Assembly (NCBI GenBank): GCA_035997545.1
Contig: DASYIL010000183.1
Span: forward strand, 1-21,931
DNA length: 21,931 bases
Direction: 5' to 3'
Source: GCA-003244245 sp035997545
GTDB taxonomy: Bacteria > Actinomycetota > Actinomycetes > Mycobacteriales > Pseudonocardiaceae
The notes beneath the pieces were generated by a model. The model saw only the letters and a program-made list of their open reading frames with translations. It searched no databases and was not told the origin of the DNA. This document shows positions 7,530 through 15,623 of this stretch, in pieces. How positions within the stretch are numbered: position 1 is the stretch's first letter; each line of letters starts with the position of its first letter. Made by a program: the position numbers and the translations under genes.

Positions 7530-8496
7530 TCGGGTCCTCCTGGGTCATGGTCAGGAACACCTCTTCGAGGGTGCGCTCCACCGGATGCAGCGCGCTGACC
7601 TGCACGCCGGCCAGTACCAGCGCTCGGTTCACCAGCGCCGCGTCGGCCGGCCCGGCGTCCAGGTGCAGCTGACCGTTGTGGCGCTGGACGCGGTGCGGGC
7701 CGAGCAGCTCGGCGGCCAACCGGGCCGCCTCGTCCAGCGGCTGGGCGGTCAGCATCAATGACGCCGCGCCGCGCAGCTCCTCCACCGTGCTCTCGGCGAT
7801 CAGCTGGCCGCGGGAGATCACTCCGACCCGGTCGCAGATCTGCTGGGCGTCGCCGAGCAGGTGACTGGACAGCAGCACGCTGCGCCGGCCGCTACCCAGC
7901 CGACGGATCAGCGCGCGCATATCTGCCATCCCGGCGGGGTCCAGGCCGTTGGTCGGCTCGTCGAGGATGAGCAGCTCAGGGTCCTTGAGCAGGGCGGCGG
8001 CGACACCGAGCCGCTGCTTCATACCCAGCGAGTAGGTCCCGAACTTGTCGTGGCAGCGCGCGGTGAGGTCCATGGTGTCCAGCGCGCCGTCCACCTGATT
8101 CTCCGGCACCTGGCAGTAGCGGGCCAACACTCGCAGGTTGTCCCGCCCGGACAGGTACGGGTAGAACGCGGGCGTCTCGATCATCGCGCCGATCCGGGCC
8201 AGCCCGCGCGGGTCGCCCGGTGGATAGCCGAAGACGGTGGCGGTCCCCCCGGTCGGGCGGATCAGCCCGAGCAGCATCCGCAATGTGGTGGTCTTGCCCG
8301 CGCCGTTGGCGCCCAGGAAGCCGTACACCTCGCCGCGACGCACGGTCAGGTCGACCCGGTTCACCGCGACGATGGCCCCACGGTAGTGCTTGGTCAGCTC
8401 CCGGGTGCGCACGAGCGCGTCAGCCGTCATGCCGGTGTCCCCGGGATCGCGCTCAGCCTCAGGGGCGCTCCTGGCTGCGTGTCTGGCCTCGCTCAT
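7507..8496 (-). CDS. ABC transporter ATP-binding protein
   Basis: ATP-hydrolysing subunit of the exporter, 329 residues from the ATG at 8496. Walker A is GANGAGKT (62-69), the signature is YSLGMKQRL (155-163), Walker B is LLILDEPTNGLD with Glu180, and the H-loop is SSHLL with His212. The C-terminal 80 residues carry the extra domain typical of ABC-2 exporters, ending in RTLEEVFLTMT. GGAAGG lies six bases before the 8496 start; a second ATG at 8430 (MTADALVRTRELTKHY) is the family-typical start but has a weaker site, so either may be used. The 3' end overlaps the permease by 23 bases. The 242 bases between this start and the response-regulator stop should hold the promoter; a poor match (CTGACG, 15 bases, TACGAT at 8667-8693) is visible there. 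Confidence 0.9.
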   Translation of the reverse strand: MSEARHAARSAPEAERDPGDTGMTADALVRTRELTKHYRGAIVAVNRVDLTVRRGEVYGFLGANGAGKTTTLRMLLGLIRPTGGTATVFGYPPGDPRGLARIGAMIETPAFYPYLSGRDNLRVLARYCQVPENQVDGALDTMDLTARCHDKFGTYSLGMKQRLGVAAALLKDPELLILDEPTNGLDPAGMADMRALIRRLGSGRRSVLLSSHLLGDAQQICDRVGVISRGQLIAESTVEELRGAASLMLTAQPLDEAARLAAELLGPHRVQRHNGQLHLDAGPADAALVNRALVLAGVQVSALHPVERTLEEVFLTMTQEDPNDQRPVG

Positions 8497-8738
8497 CGGT
8501 GGCCTTCCGATCGTTGGTGGTGCCGCCCATGCTGCGTCGGTGGCCCCGCGTCGTCGGGCCCGCGGAGGCATCCCGGCTACCTCCAGGGGAGCACCCCGGT
8601 GTGGATGCACTACCGGGGGTCGGCGACGGCTCCAGTCGACGGTGACCGTGCACGGGAGACGGACATATCGTACAGCGGGGACGGAGGCGTCAGGCGCAGA
8701 CGGCGGAACGTGCATGAAGTGGCGGACACTCGCGGGGG

Positions 8739-9404
8739 TTAGGGCAGCCAGCCGGGGCGGACCAGGCCTGCCTCGTAGGCGATGACCACGAGCTGCGCGC
8801 GGTCGCGGGCGCCGAGCTTGACCATCGCGCGGCTGACGTGGGTCTTGGCCGTGGCCGGGCTGACGAACAGCTTGGCGGCGATGTCCTCATTGGATAGACC
8901 CTGCGCCACCAGCGCCATCACCTCGCGTTCCCGATCGGTCAGCGCGCGCAGCGCGGCGGTGTCCGCCGGCTGCTTGGCGCGGCTGGCGAACTCCGCGATC
9001 AGGCGCCGGGTGACGCCCGGAGACAGCAGAGCATCTCCGCCCGCCACTGCGCGCACCCCGGTGATCAGATCGGCCGGTTCAGTGTCCTTGACCAGGAAGC
9101 CGCTGGCGCCGTTGCGCAGCGCCTCGAAGACGTACTCGTCGAGCTCGAACGTGGTGAGGATCACCACGTGCACGCCCGCCAACCGCGGATCGGCGGCGAT
9201 CCGCTTGGTCGCCGCGAGCCCGTCGGTGCCCGGCATTCGGATGTCCATCAGCACCACGTCGGGGCGCAGCTCGACGGCCAGCCGGACGGCGGCTGCACCG
9301 TCACCGGCCTCGGCCACCACCTCGATATCGGGCTGGGCGTCGAGCAGCGCGCGGAACCCGGCACGGACCAGTGCCTGGTCGTCGGCGAGCAGCACCGTGA
9401 TCAC
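8739..9404 (-). CDS. NarL/FixJ-family response regulator
   Basis: Two-component transcription regulator, 221 residues. The receiver domain (1-120) has the acidic pair Asp8/Asp9, phosphoryl acceptor Asp54 (VVLMDIRMPG), the switch Thr in ILTTFE and the conserved Lys in GFLVKD. A LuxR-type helix-turn-helix follows (about 150-212: LTDREREVMALVAQGLSNEDIA, then SPATAKTHVSRAMVKLGARDR). The start codon overlaps the stop of the kinase gene in an ATGA arrangement (9401-9404), so the pair is translationally coupled and certainly cognate. The adjacent ABC exporter on the same strand is a plausible target, a common arrangement, but this is inference. Confidence 0.94.
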   Translation of the reverse strand: MITVLLADDQALVRAGFRALLDAQPDIEVVAEAGDGAAAVRLAVELRPDVVLMDIRMPGTDGLAATKRIAADPRLAGVHVVILTTFELDEYVFEALRNGASGFLVKDTEPADLITGVRAVAGGDALLSPGVTRRLIAEFASRAKQPADTAALRALTDREREVMALVAQGLSNEDIAAKLFVSPATAKTHVSRAMVKLGARDRAQLVVIAYEAGLVRPGWLP

Positions 9405-10633
9405 GTCGCCTCCGCCGGCAGGGTCTCTGGGGGGAGAGTCTCCAGCGGGAAGCTGGCCCGCACTCGGAACTCGCGGCTCCCGGGCGCCACGCCGGCGCTG
9501 AACTTGCCGCCCAGCGCGGTGACCCGTTCCCGCATCCCGGCGATCCCGTTTCCGGTCCCTTCGACGCCGGGCGTGCCGGCATCCGCCGTCTGGTTGTCCA
9601 CCTCGACGGCCAGTGCGCTGCCGCTATATATGATCAGAGCGGTGGCCCGGGCCGCGGCACCGTGCCGGGCGGCGTTGGTCAACGCCTCCTGCAGGATCCG
9701 GTAAGCCGCGACGTCCACGCTCGCCGGCAGCGGAACGGGATCGCCGCGCACCACTGTGTGCAGGTCGAGACCCGCGTCGCTGCTGCGGGCCACCAGCTCG
9801 TCGAGCCGGGCCAGGCTCGGTGCCGGAAGACGTGGCGCGGCCTCGTCCACAGCGCGCAATACTCCCAGCACCGAGCGCATCTCGGTGAGCACGTCCTTGC
9901 TCGCCTGCTTGATCGTGGTCAGGGCGCCACGTGCGGCGTCTGGTTGCTCGTCGAGCAGGTGCAGTGCCACCGACGCCTGGACGTTGATCAGCGAGATGTT
10001 GTGCGCGAGCACGTCGTGCAGGTCGCGGGCGATCTGCAGGCGCTGCTCGCTGGCGCGGCGCCGGTCCTGCTCAGCGCGGGATCGGGCCGCCTCGGCGCTG
10101 CGTTCGGCACGGATCCGTAGCCCCTCGCTGGCCAGCAGCACGACGAGCACCCAGGCCGCGATGCCGGCCGCCTGGGCGAGGCCGGGTGCGGGCGCCCCAC
10201 CGGGTAGCGCCTGTACCAGCAGCAGCGTGACGTATGCCGAGCCCGCGCCGACCCACGCGAGGCGCCGGTGCCCGCGCAGCACGGCGCCGGCCAAAGCCAG
10301 CGCGACGCTGAGGAATGCCGGGCCGTAGGGATAGTCCAGCGCGTAGTAGACCACTGTCACGGTGAGCACCACACCGAGCGCGAGTACCGGGTAGCGCCGG
10401 CGGGCGAGCAGCGCGACGGGACCGGCGACGAGCAGTGTGACGGCCAGCGCGTCGAGCGGGGCGCGCTCGGCCTGGCTGAGCCCGGCGAAGCGGGTGCCCT
10501 GGACCTGGGCCAAGGCGATCACCAGCGGCAGCACGAACACCGGCAGGCGCCGGAACAGCCCGGCACCGGGCGGGTTCGGCAGGGGCGCTTGCGCCATGCG
10601 ACCAACGGTAGCCAGCACGTTTGCCGGGGGCAT
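9401..10633 (-). CDS. Sensor histidine kinase (HisKA_3 type)
   Basis: Membrane sensor kinase, 410 residues, partner of the response regulator that overlaps its end. About five to six hydrophobic segments fill residues 30-170 with no sizeable extracellular domain, so it probably senses a membrane or intramembrane signal. A short coiled region (175-198) leads to the HisKA_3 dimerisation domain with phospho-acceptor His206 in ARDLHDVLAHN. The ATPase domain follows, with the N-box AYRILQEALTNAARHG and the G-box GNGIAGMRERVTALGG. ATG codons at 10633 and 10597 are both possible; neither has a clear ribosome site, and the shorter form would simply lose 12 residues. A divergent membrane-protein gene starts 152 bases away, so 10634-10784 should contain promoters in both directions. 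Confidence 0.92.
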   Translation of the reverse strand: MPPANVLATVGRMAQAPLPNPPGAGLFRRLPVFVLPLVIALAQVQGTRFAGLSQAERAPLDALAVTLLVAGPVALLARRRYPVLALGVVLTVTVVYYALDYPYGPAFLSVALALAGAVLRGHRRLAWVGAGSAYVTLLLVQALPGGAPAPGLAQAAGIAAWVLVVLLASEGLRIRAERSAEAARSRAEQDRRRASEQRLQIARDLHDVLAHNISLINVQASVALHLLDEQPDAARGALTTIKQASKDVLTEMRSVLGVLRAVDEAAPRLPAPSLARLDELVARSSDAGLDLHTVVRGDPVPLPASVDVAAYRILQEALTNAARHGAAARATALIIYSGSALAVEVDNQTADAGTPGVEGTGNGIAGMRERVTALGGKFSAGVAPGSREFRVRASFPLETLPPETLPAEAT

Positions 10634-10784
10634 CGATCAGCGGGTGGACGAGCCGCTACGGCGGCGGGAGTACGCGGTCATTGCGCGCTGCCCCGCCGGG
10701 AGCAGCGCGGGAGCCGTCTCCTGCCTGACGACGGCCGGGGTATCCGCCGATCACGCTTGGATCTTCCAAGGAAGGAGCTCACGG

Positions 10785-11393
10785 ATGAGCACCAGCACGC
10801 TGACCGTCCCCCAGTTCCGCCTCGCACCCCGCACCCGCAAGGTGATCGTGGTCCTGCATGTGATCTCGTCAGTGGCGATCCTGGGGCAGGTGTGGGTGAA
10901 CGCGGTGCTCGCCGTGATCGCGATCCGCACGCCCGGCGGTGCCCGCGCCGCGTACTCGTTCATGCAGGACCTGGTGTACACCTCCGCCGCGCCGCTCAGC
11001 GTCTTGTCGCTGGTCAGCGGTGCCGTGCTGGGTTTGGGCACGAAGTGGGGCGTGCTGCGGTTCCGGTGGGTGACGGCGAAGCTCGTGCTGCTGTTGGTGG
11101 TCGTGCTGACCGGTATCACCATCCAGGGACCGCTGCTAGAGCACCTGATCGCGGCGCCCTCACCCACCGCGCAGGCCGCAAATCTCGCCACCACCGGAGC
11201 ACAGCTTGTGCTGCTCGCGGTGGCCACCTGGCTGTCGGTGTTCAAGCCCGGAGGCCGGATCCGGCGCATAAACCACGATCGGCCAACGAATGAGATCGTT
11301 ACGAACGTGGTCGTCCCCCGGCGGGGTCCGAGCGCAGCGGCCCGACGTTGGCTCTGCGTGCAAGGCGGGGCTAGAGGAGTTGGTAGAGCTTGA
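10785..11393 (+). CDS. DUF2269-like integral membrane protein
   Basis: A 202-residue membrane protein with four predicted helices (about 18-47, 63-85, 96-116 and 136-155), of the small four-helix type often labelled DUF2269 in actinobacteria. The pattern of a HVISSVAILGQVW first helix, a central GLGTKWGVLRFRWVTAKL loop and a TWLSVFKP last helix supports this. No catalytic residues are evident; the function is unknown. The ATG at 10785 has GAAGGAG seven bases upstream, which fixes the start. The last 40 residues are hydrophilic and Arg-rich, and the 3' end overlaps the convergent glycosyltransferase gene by 23 bases. It is divergent from the sensor kinase. Confidence 0.78.
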   Translation: MSTSTLTVPQFRLAPRTRKVIVVLHVISSVAILGQVWVNAVLAVIAIRTPGGARAAYSFMQDLVYTSAAPLSVLSLVSGAVLGLGTKWGVLRFRWVTAKLVLLLVVVLTGITIQGPLLEHLIAAPSPTAQAANLATTGAQLVLLAVATWLSVFKPGGRIRRINHDRPTNEIVTNVVVPRRGPSAAARRWLCVQGGARGVGRA

Positions 11394-12462
11394 TGTGTCG
11401 CTGCGCGGCGGCTGACCAGGTGTGGCGGCCGGCGAGCGCGCGGCCGGTGTCCCGAGCGGTCGGATCTGGCTCGGTGAGCCCGTCCATCAGCGCCGCCGCC
11501 AGTTCGGCTGGATTGTCGGCGAACCGGGCGGCGCCGGAGAAGATCTCGCGGAGCACTGGCAGGTTCGACACGACCAGGGGCACCCCTGCGGCCAGCGCCT
11601 CCATGGCGGCCAGCCCGAAGCCCTCCTTGATGGACGGGAAGGCGAAGACCCCCGCCGCTGCGACGAGTGCGGGCAGCTCGTCGTGCGCCACTGGCCCGAG
11701 TACCACAGGCTCAACCCCGAGCGCGACGGCCCGCTGCTCCCAGCGGTCCCGATAGTCCCGGTAGTCGAACAAAGTTTCGCCGCCGGCGATCACCAGCCGC
11801 ACGTCCGGCATGCGGGCCCGCACCACGGCGTATGCCTCTAGTAGCTCCAGCGATCCCTTGCGCGGCTCGATGCCGCCGACGGCCAGCACGTAGCGGCCCA
11901 AGCGCGATCGCCACGCCTGCCGCGCAGCCGCGCCGATAGGGCCTGCCGCGTCACTGAACCGTTGCGCGTCCACGCCGTTGGGGATGACCTCAGCCGTGAT
12001 TCCCCAGCCGTCGAGCAACTCGCCGGCGACCGCGGCGGATACGCACACATGCGCGGAGGGATCGACGATGGCGCGCTCGTGGCAGGCGGCCAGCTCGGGC
12101 GTGCTGAAGTGGTCGATGTGATGCACGGTGCGGATGCAGCGCCCGGCGGCGTTGGCGCTGATGCAGTCCTGCGCGTGGACCACGTCGTAGCCGGTCGGGT
12201 CGAAGGCGTTGGCCAGCACCTGAATGGAGCGCAGGATGCGGGGCCCGACTGCTTCTTCCGCGACGTCGGGAAACGGCGCGATCCGCACCTGGACCCGGGA
12301 ATCGACGGGTCGAAAGAAGGCGCAGTCTCCGCCGCGGCCCAGCGACCAGACCGTGACCCGCTGGCCTGCCTCGGCGAGTGCCTCGGCCAGCGAGAGCGTA
12401 TGCACCACGCTGCCCCGCGGCTTGGTCGAATAGCTGAGCAGCGCTATCGCCAGCGGTCTCAT
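11371..12462 (-). CDS. MSMEG_0565-type family 4 glycosyltransferase
   Basis: Predicted retaining glycosyltransferase of the GT4 family with a GT-B fold, 363 residues. The N-terminal acceptor domain has a Gly/Ser-rich loop (TKPRGSVVHTLSLAEAL) and YDVVHAQDCIS. The C-terminal donor domain has VGGIEPRKG and the E-x7-E motif in SIKEGFGLAAMEALAAGVP, which binds a sugar nucleotide. It is the last gene of the eight-gene operon; its ATG overlaps the stop of the preceding hydrolase gene by four bases (ATGA). In Mycobacterium smegmatis the same type, MSMEG_0565, ends the equivalent cluster, so it probably glycosylates the product of this pathway. The sugar and acceptor are unknown. Confidence 0.88.
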   Translation of the reverse strand: MRPLAIALLSYSTKPRGSVVHTLSLAEALAEAGQRVTVWSLGRGGDCAFFRPVDSRVQVRIAPFPDVAEEAVGPRILRSIQVLANAFDPTGYDVVHAQDCISANAAGRCIRTVHHIDHFSTPELAACHERAIVDPSAHVCVSAAVAGELLDGWGITAEVIPNGVDAQRFSDAAGPIGAAARQAWRSRLGRYVLAVGGIEPRKGSLELLEAYAVVRARMPDVRLVIAGGETLFDYRDYRDRWEQRAVALGVEPVVLGPVAHDELPALVAAAGVFAFPSIKEGFGLAAMEALAAGVPLVVSNLPVLREIFSGAARFADNPAELAAALMDGLTEPDPTARDTGRALAGRHTWSAAAQRHIKLYQLL

Positions 12463-13301
12463 GAGCCGGTTCGGTAGGCACCGGGCCGGCGTTCGTCGAG
12501 GTGCCAGAGCACCCGACGAGCCTTGGCGATCTCCGCTGCAACGTCCAGCTCGGCCGCTGCGATGCCGGCCTTGGACCAGGTACGAGCGAGGATGTCGCCG
12601 CCGGGCCCGACCACCTTGGCCTGTCCGAGGAAGCGCAGTTCGCCCAGCACGCCAGTTTGGTTGGAGGAAACCAACACGACCTGGTTCTCCGCCGCCCTGG
12701 TCTGGTCGTAGAGGTCGAACAACCGGGCTTGGCGGTCCTGCGCCATCCGCGGTGCACGGTTGGTGAGGCTGGCCGGCCAGGCGGACAGGCAGGCCAGCAC
12801 CTCGGCTCCGTCCAGAGCGAGAGTGCGGGCAGATTCCGGGAAGGTCTTGTCGTAATCGATCAACATGCCGATCCGCCCCACCGGGGTGTCGAATGCGGAG
12901 AAGCGCTCGCCCGCCGAGTACGCGATCGATTCCCCGGCGGGTTGGTGCACCTTACGGTGGCTGCCCAGCACCCCGGCACCATGCACACACAACGCGGTGT
13001 TATAGCGCCGATCCCCGTCGGCTTCGCAGAAACCGAAGCACACCACCATCTCAGCAGCCAGCGCCGCGACCTTGCGGACGTGCGGGTCGTCGAGCTCGAG
13101 TGCGGGTGGCAACGCATCCGAATCGGGCTGGCGCAAGTCGGAGAGGTAGCCGCCGAGCGCGGCGTCCGGGAGCACCAGCAGTGACACCCTCGACTGACGG
13201 GCGTGCTCGATGAGTGTGGCGACCCGCTGCAGGTCGAAGTCGAGGTCCCGGCCGAATTTCGCGGCCACGGCGCCGATCCGAATAGCCGCCATCCGGCTCA
13301 C
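12459..13301 (-). CDS. Nitrilase-superfamily protein lacking catalytic Cys and Glu (probable pseudoenzyme)
   Basis: A carbon-nitrogen hydrolase-fold protein, 280 residues, clearly a paralogue of its neighbour (by eye about half the residues match, including GGYL, HRKVHQP, YDK-FPESAR and CLSAWPAS). The family needs a Glu-Lys-Cys triad. Here the Lys is kept (Lys117 in HRKVHQP), but the Glu position is Asp46 (LVLPDAALGG) and the Cys position is Asp149 (GMLIDYDKTFPE). The codon at 12857-12855 is GAT where the twin has TGC, so at least two bases differ and a sequencing error is unlikely. The frame is intact, and the GTG start overlaps the twin's stop by four bases. It may be a non-catalytic partner in a mixed oligomer or have a changed activity. 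A downstream ATG at 13292 is an alternative start. Confidence 0.88.
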   Translation of the reverse strand: MSRMAAIRIGAVAAKFGRDLDFDLQRVATLIEHARQSRVSLLVLPDAALGGYLSDLRQPDSDALPPALELDDPHVRKVAALAAEMVVCFGFCEADGDRRYNTALCVHGAGVLGSHRKVHQPAGESIAYSAGERFSAFDTPVGRIGMLIDYDKTFPESARTLALDGAEVLACLSAWPASLTNRAPRMAQDRQARLFDLYDQTRAAENQVVLVSSNQTGVLGELRFLGQAKVVGPGGDILARTWSKAGIAAAELDVAAEIAKARRVLWHLDERRPGAYRTGS

Positions 13302-14188
13302 CGCGCAACGACAGTGGACCTGTCAACGGTAAGTTCGCCATAAGCGTGTGGCTGGCGGTCGCACAAGTGGGCCATCGACCGGCGGGCAGCCTCCAGCGCC
13401 GCCTGGACGTCCAGCTCGGCGACAGCCAGTCCCGCGGCCACCCCAGTATCGGCCAGGATCTCGCCGCCGGGATCGACGACCTTGGCGCTGGCCACGAACC
13501 GCAGGGACCCAAACTGGCCCGACTGGTTGGCCGATAGCCAGACGATCTGGTTCTCCAGCGCCCGGGCTCGGTCAAACAGGTCGAACCGGCGCTTCCAGCG
13601 GTCCTGCGCCAGGTCGGGCGCGCAGTTCGTGGAGCTGGCCGGCCACGCCGACAGGCACAGCACGATGCTGGCCCCATCCAGTGCCAGCGCCCGGGCTGAT
13701 TCGGGGAACGCCTTGTCGTAGCAGATCATCATGCCGAGCCGGCCTACCGGGGTATCGAAGGCGGCGAAGCCATCGCCCGCGCCGTAGCACGCGTCCTCGC
13801 GAAGCGGCTGGTGCACCTTGCGGTGCTGGCCCACAACATGATGGCCCAATATCTCGTCCTGATGACCCAGTACCCCGTCGCCGGTGACGCAGACGGCGCT
13901 GTTGTAGAGCCCGTCCTCGCCGTCCTCGCAGTAGCCGACCGCGACGACCATGTCGCCCGCGAGCCGGGCCAGCCGGCGGATTTCTGGCCCGTCCGGGACC
14001 AGCGGAGGCGGCGCCCCGGCTGCGCCGTCCAGGTCCACCAGATACCCGCCCAAGGCTGCCTCGGGCAATGCCAGCAGGCGCACCCCGTCGGCTCGCGCGG
14101 TCTCAATGAGCTGCTCGATCCGGGCGAAATCCGCCTCAAGATCCCGGTCGAAGTTCGCCGCCGCGGCGGCCATCCGTAAAGTGGTCAT
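13298..14188 (-). CDS. Carbon-nitrogen hydrolase (nitrilase superfamily, amidase-type active site)
   Basis: Predicted thiol hydrolase of C-N bonds, 296 residues. The full triad is present: Glu43 (LALPEAALGG), Lys124 (HRKVHQP) and Cys156 (MMICYDKAFPE), with a further Glu131 in the position of the auxiliary Glu. The nucleophile elbow is ICYD, as in amidases and carbamoylases, rather than the CWE-type elbow of true nitrilases, so an amide or carbamoyl substrate is more likely than a nitrile. Relative to its twin it has about a dozen extra residues before the catalytic Lys (VLGHQDEILGHHVVGQ), apparently from a short duplication. The ATG overlaps the preceding stop by four bases (14185-14188), and the next gene overlaps its end by four. 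This is the position of the nitrilase gene in related clusters (MSMEG_0566). Confidence 0.9.
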   Translation of the reverse strand: MTTLRMAAAAANFDRDLEADFARIEQLIETARADGVRLLALPEAALGGYLVDLDGAAGAPPPLVPDGPEIRRLARLAGDMVVAVGYCEDGEDGLYNSAVCVTGDGVLGHQDEILGHHVVGQHRKVHQPLREDACYGAGDGFAAFDTPVGRLGMMICYDKAFPESARALALDGASIVLCLSAWPASSTNCAPDLAQDRWKRRFDLFDRARALENQIVWLSANQSGQFGSLRFVASAKVVDPGGEILADTGVAAGLAVAELDVQAALEAARRSMAHLCDRQPHAYGELTVDRSTVVAR

Positions 14189-15621
14189 GCCGGTCCCAAT
14201 CCCGTCGCAGCGCCAGTGATCGCCTCGGTCAGTTCCCCGTCCGGCCAGCGCAACGCCACCCCGCGGCCGGGTTCTAGTTCGCCGCAGTCCGCGCTGACCG
14301 CCGGTGTCGCCGGCAGCGGCGGGCGACCGGGCTCGTCCGCGGTGAGCATTCCGAACCCCGGAAAGCAGGTAAGCCAGTCACCGACGGTGGCTGACGCGGG
14401 CCTAGGTACCGCGGCGACGTCGAGCAGCGCCCGGCAGCCGCTGGCTTCGGCGAGCATGCCCAGCGTGCCGGCGATCCCGGCCATCGAGACATCCTTGGCG
14501 GCAGCTGGCCGGGCCGCGGCCACCGAGCCGAGCATCGCGCGCAGTTCGGGAGCCCGGCGATGCGAGCTGGAGTCCCACTGGCGGCCGCCGTAGCCGGGCC
14601 GCCACCCTGCGGTGTCTGCGATGTCTACGGTGAGCTGGATGCGATGACCCGGCCGGCCACCACCGCCAGGGACCGGGTACGCCGCGCGGCCCAGCGCGGT
14701 CACCGACAGCGCGGCAGGCACCCCGAGCTGGGTATGGCCACCAAGTACTGGGACGCCATAGGCCTGGCTGGCCCGGCGCAACCCGGCTAGCACCCGGCCG
14801 GCGAACGATCGGTCGCGGGCGCCCAGCGCGTCGAGCAAGCCGACCGGTGCCGCGCCCATGGCGGCCAGGTCGTTGACGTTGACTAGCACCGAGCACCAGC
14901 CGGCCCACTCCGGGTCGCGTTCAACCATTGACGGCACGATCGCATCGCAGGCGGCCACCAAGTCGCTGCCGGGCACCGGCGCACCGTCGTCGCCGAGGTA
15001 GCCGGCCCCGCCCAATCCGAACTCGGACAGTTCGAGCCCGGAAAGCAACGGTCCGAGTTCCCGTTTGGTGGCGGCGACCAGCGCCGCGATCCGATCGATC
15101 GGCCATCGCATCAGCACGTGCGGGGTCCCGGCGACAGTCACCGGTCGCACCGAGGTCCAGCCGAGCCGGCGGAAGAACACCTCGTTACGCGGCTGCACGG
15201 TGGCCTCGAAGCGCAGCACCCCGGCGCTCTCCGCGTGCGCGCAGGCCGCCCGGACCAGGGCTGCGCCGACGCCTCGGACCGGGCAGTTCGGGTCCACCAC
15301 GAGCCGGCCACCGAACCACCAGCCCAGGTCGGGACCGTCGTCGATCGGGCCGAGCCGGACGCCGCCGAGCACGGTGCCCTCGCGGTCCCGGGCCACCAGG
15401 ACCAGGGTGCGTGGGTCGTCGTCGCGCTCGTCGCGGTCGTGTTCGGTGAACAGTCCCTGGTCGATTACGAAAATCCGAGTTCGCAGCGTGTGGTAAGCCG
15501 CCCGCGCCGCCGGGTCCGCAGCCGGTTCGATCTGGAATTCCGGCCCCGCCGCGGATTCGCCGAGCAGGACCTCGCCCAGACCGTTGGTGCTGCGGTACGC
15601 CACGGCGATCGCTGAGTCCAT
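14185..15621 (-). CDS. Fused GNAT acetyltransferase and AIR-synthase-like protein (MSMEG_0567 / Sll0787 type)
   Basis: A 478-residue two-domain protein. Residues 1 to about 175 form a GNAT N-acetyltransferase domain: FQIEPAADPAARAAYHTLR, then the acetyl-CoA-binding area LVVDPNCPVRGVGAALVRAA, then RNEVFFRRLGW. Residues about 185-478 resemble aminoimidazole ribonucleotide synthase/PurM: SVLVNVNDLAAMGAAPVGLLDALG, GGHTQLGVPAALSVTALG and AKDVSMAGIAGTLGML. In cyanobacteria the two parts are, from memory, separate neighbours (Sll0786 and Sll0787); fusion is the actinobacterial form. The PurM-like part suggests ATP-dependent activation of an amide or related group, inferred only from the fold. The ATG at 15621 starts two bases after the radical SAM stop; the frame extends upstream to 15996, but that region is inside the radical SAM gene. 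Confidence 0.9.
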   Translation of the reverse strand: MDSAIAVAYRSTNGLGEVLLGESAAGPEFQIEPAADPAARAAYHTLRTRIFVIDQGLFTEHDRDERDDDPRTLVLVARDREGTVLGGVRLGPIDDGPDLGWWFGGRLVVDPNCPVRGVGAALVRAACAHAESAGVLRFEATVQPRNEVFFRRLGWTSVRPVTVAGTPHVLMRWPIDRIAALVAATKRELGPLLSGLELSEFGLGGAGYLGDDGAPVPGSDLVAACDAIVPSMVERDPEWAGWCSVLVNVNDLAAMGAAPVGLLDALGARDRSFAGRVLAGLRRASQAYGVPVLGGHTQLGVPAALSVTALGRAAYPVPGGGGRPGHRIQLTVDIADTAGWRPGYGGRQWDSSSHRRAPELRAMLGSVAAARPAAAKDVSMAGIAGTLGMLAEASGCRALLDVAAVPRPASATVGDWLTCFPGFGMLTADEPGRPPLPATPAVSADCGELEPGRGVALRWPDGELTEAITGAATGLGPA

Positions 15622-15623
15622 GG

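Noticed and set aside
8667..8693. Sigma-70-like promoter before the ABC operon (CTGACG, TACGAT, minus strand)
   Set aside because: The spacer is only 15 bases and both hexamers are imperfect; not strong enough to call as a feature.
12501..13184. Plus-strand frame of 227 residues opposite the second hydrolase gene
   Set aside because: Shadow frame with no domain, and no ribosome site; the minus-strand gene is well supported.
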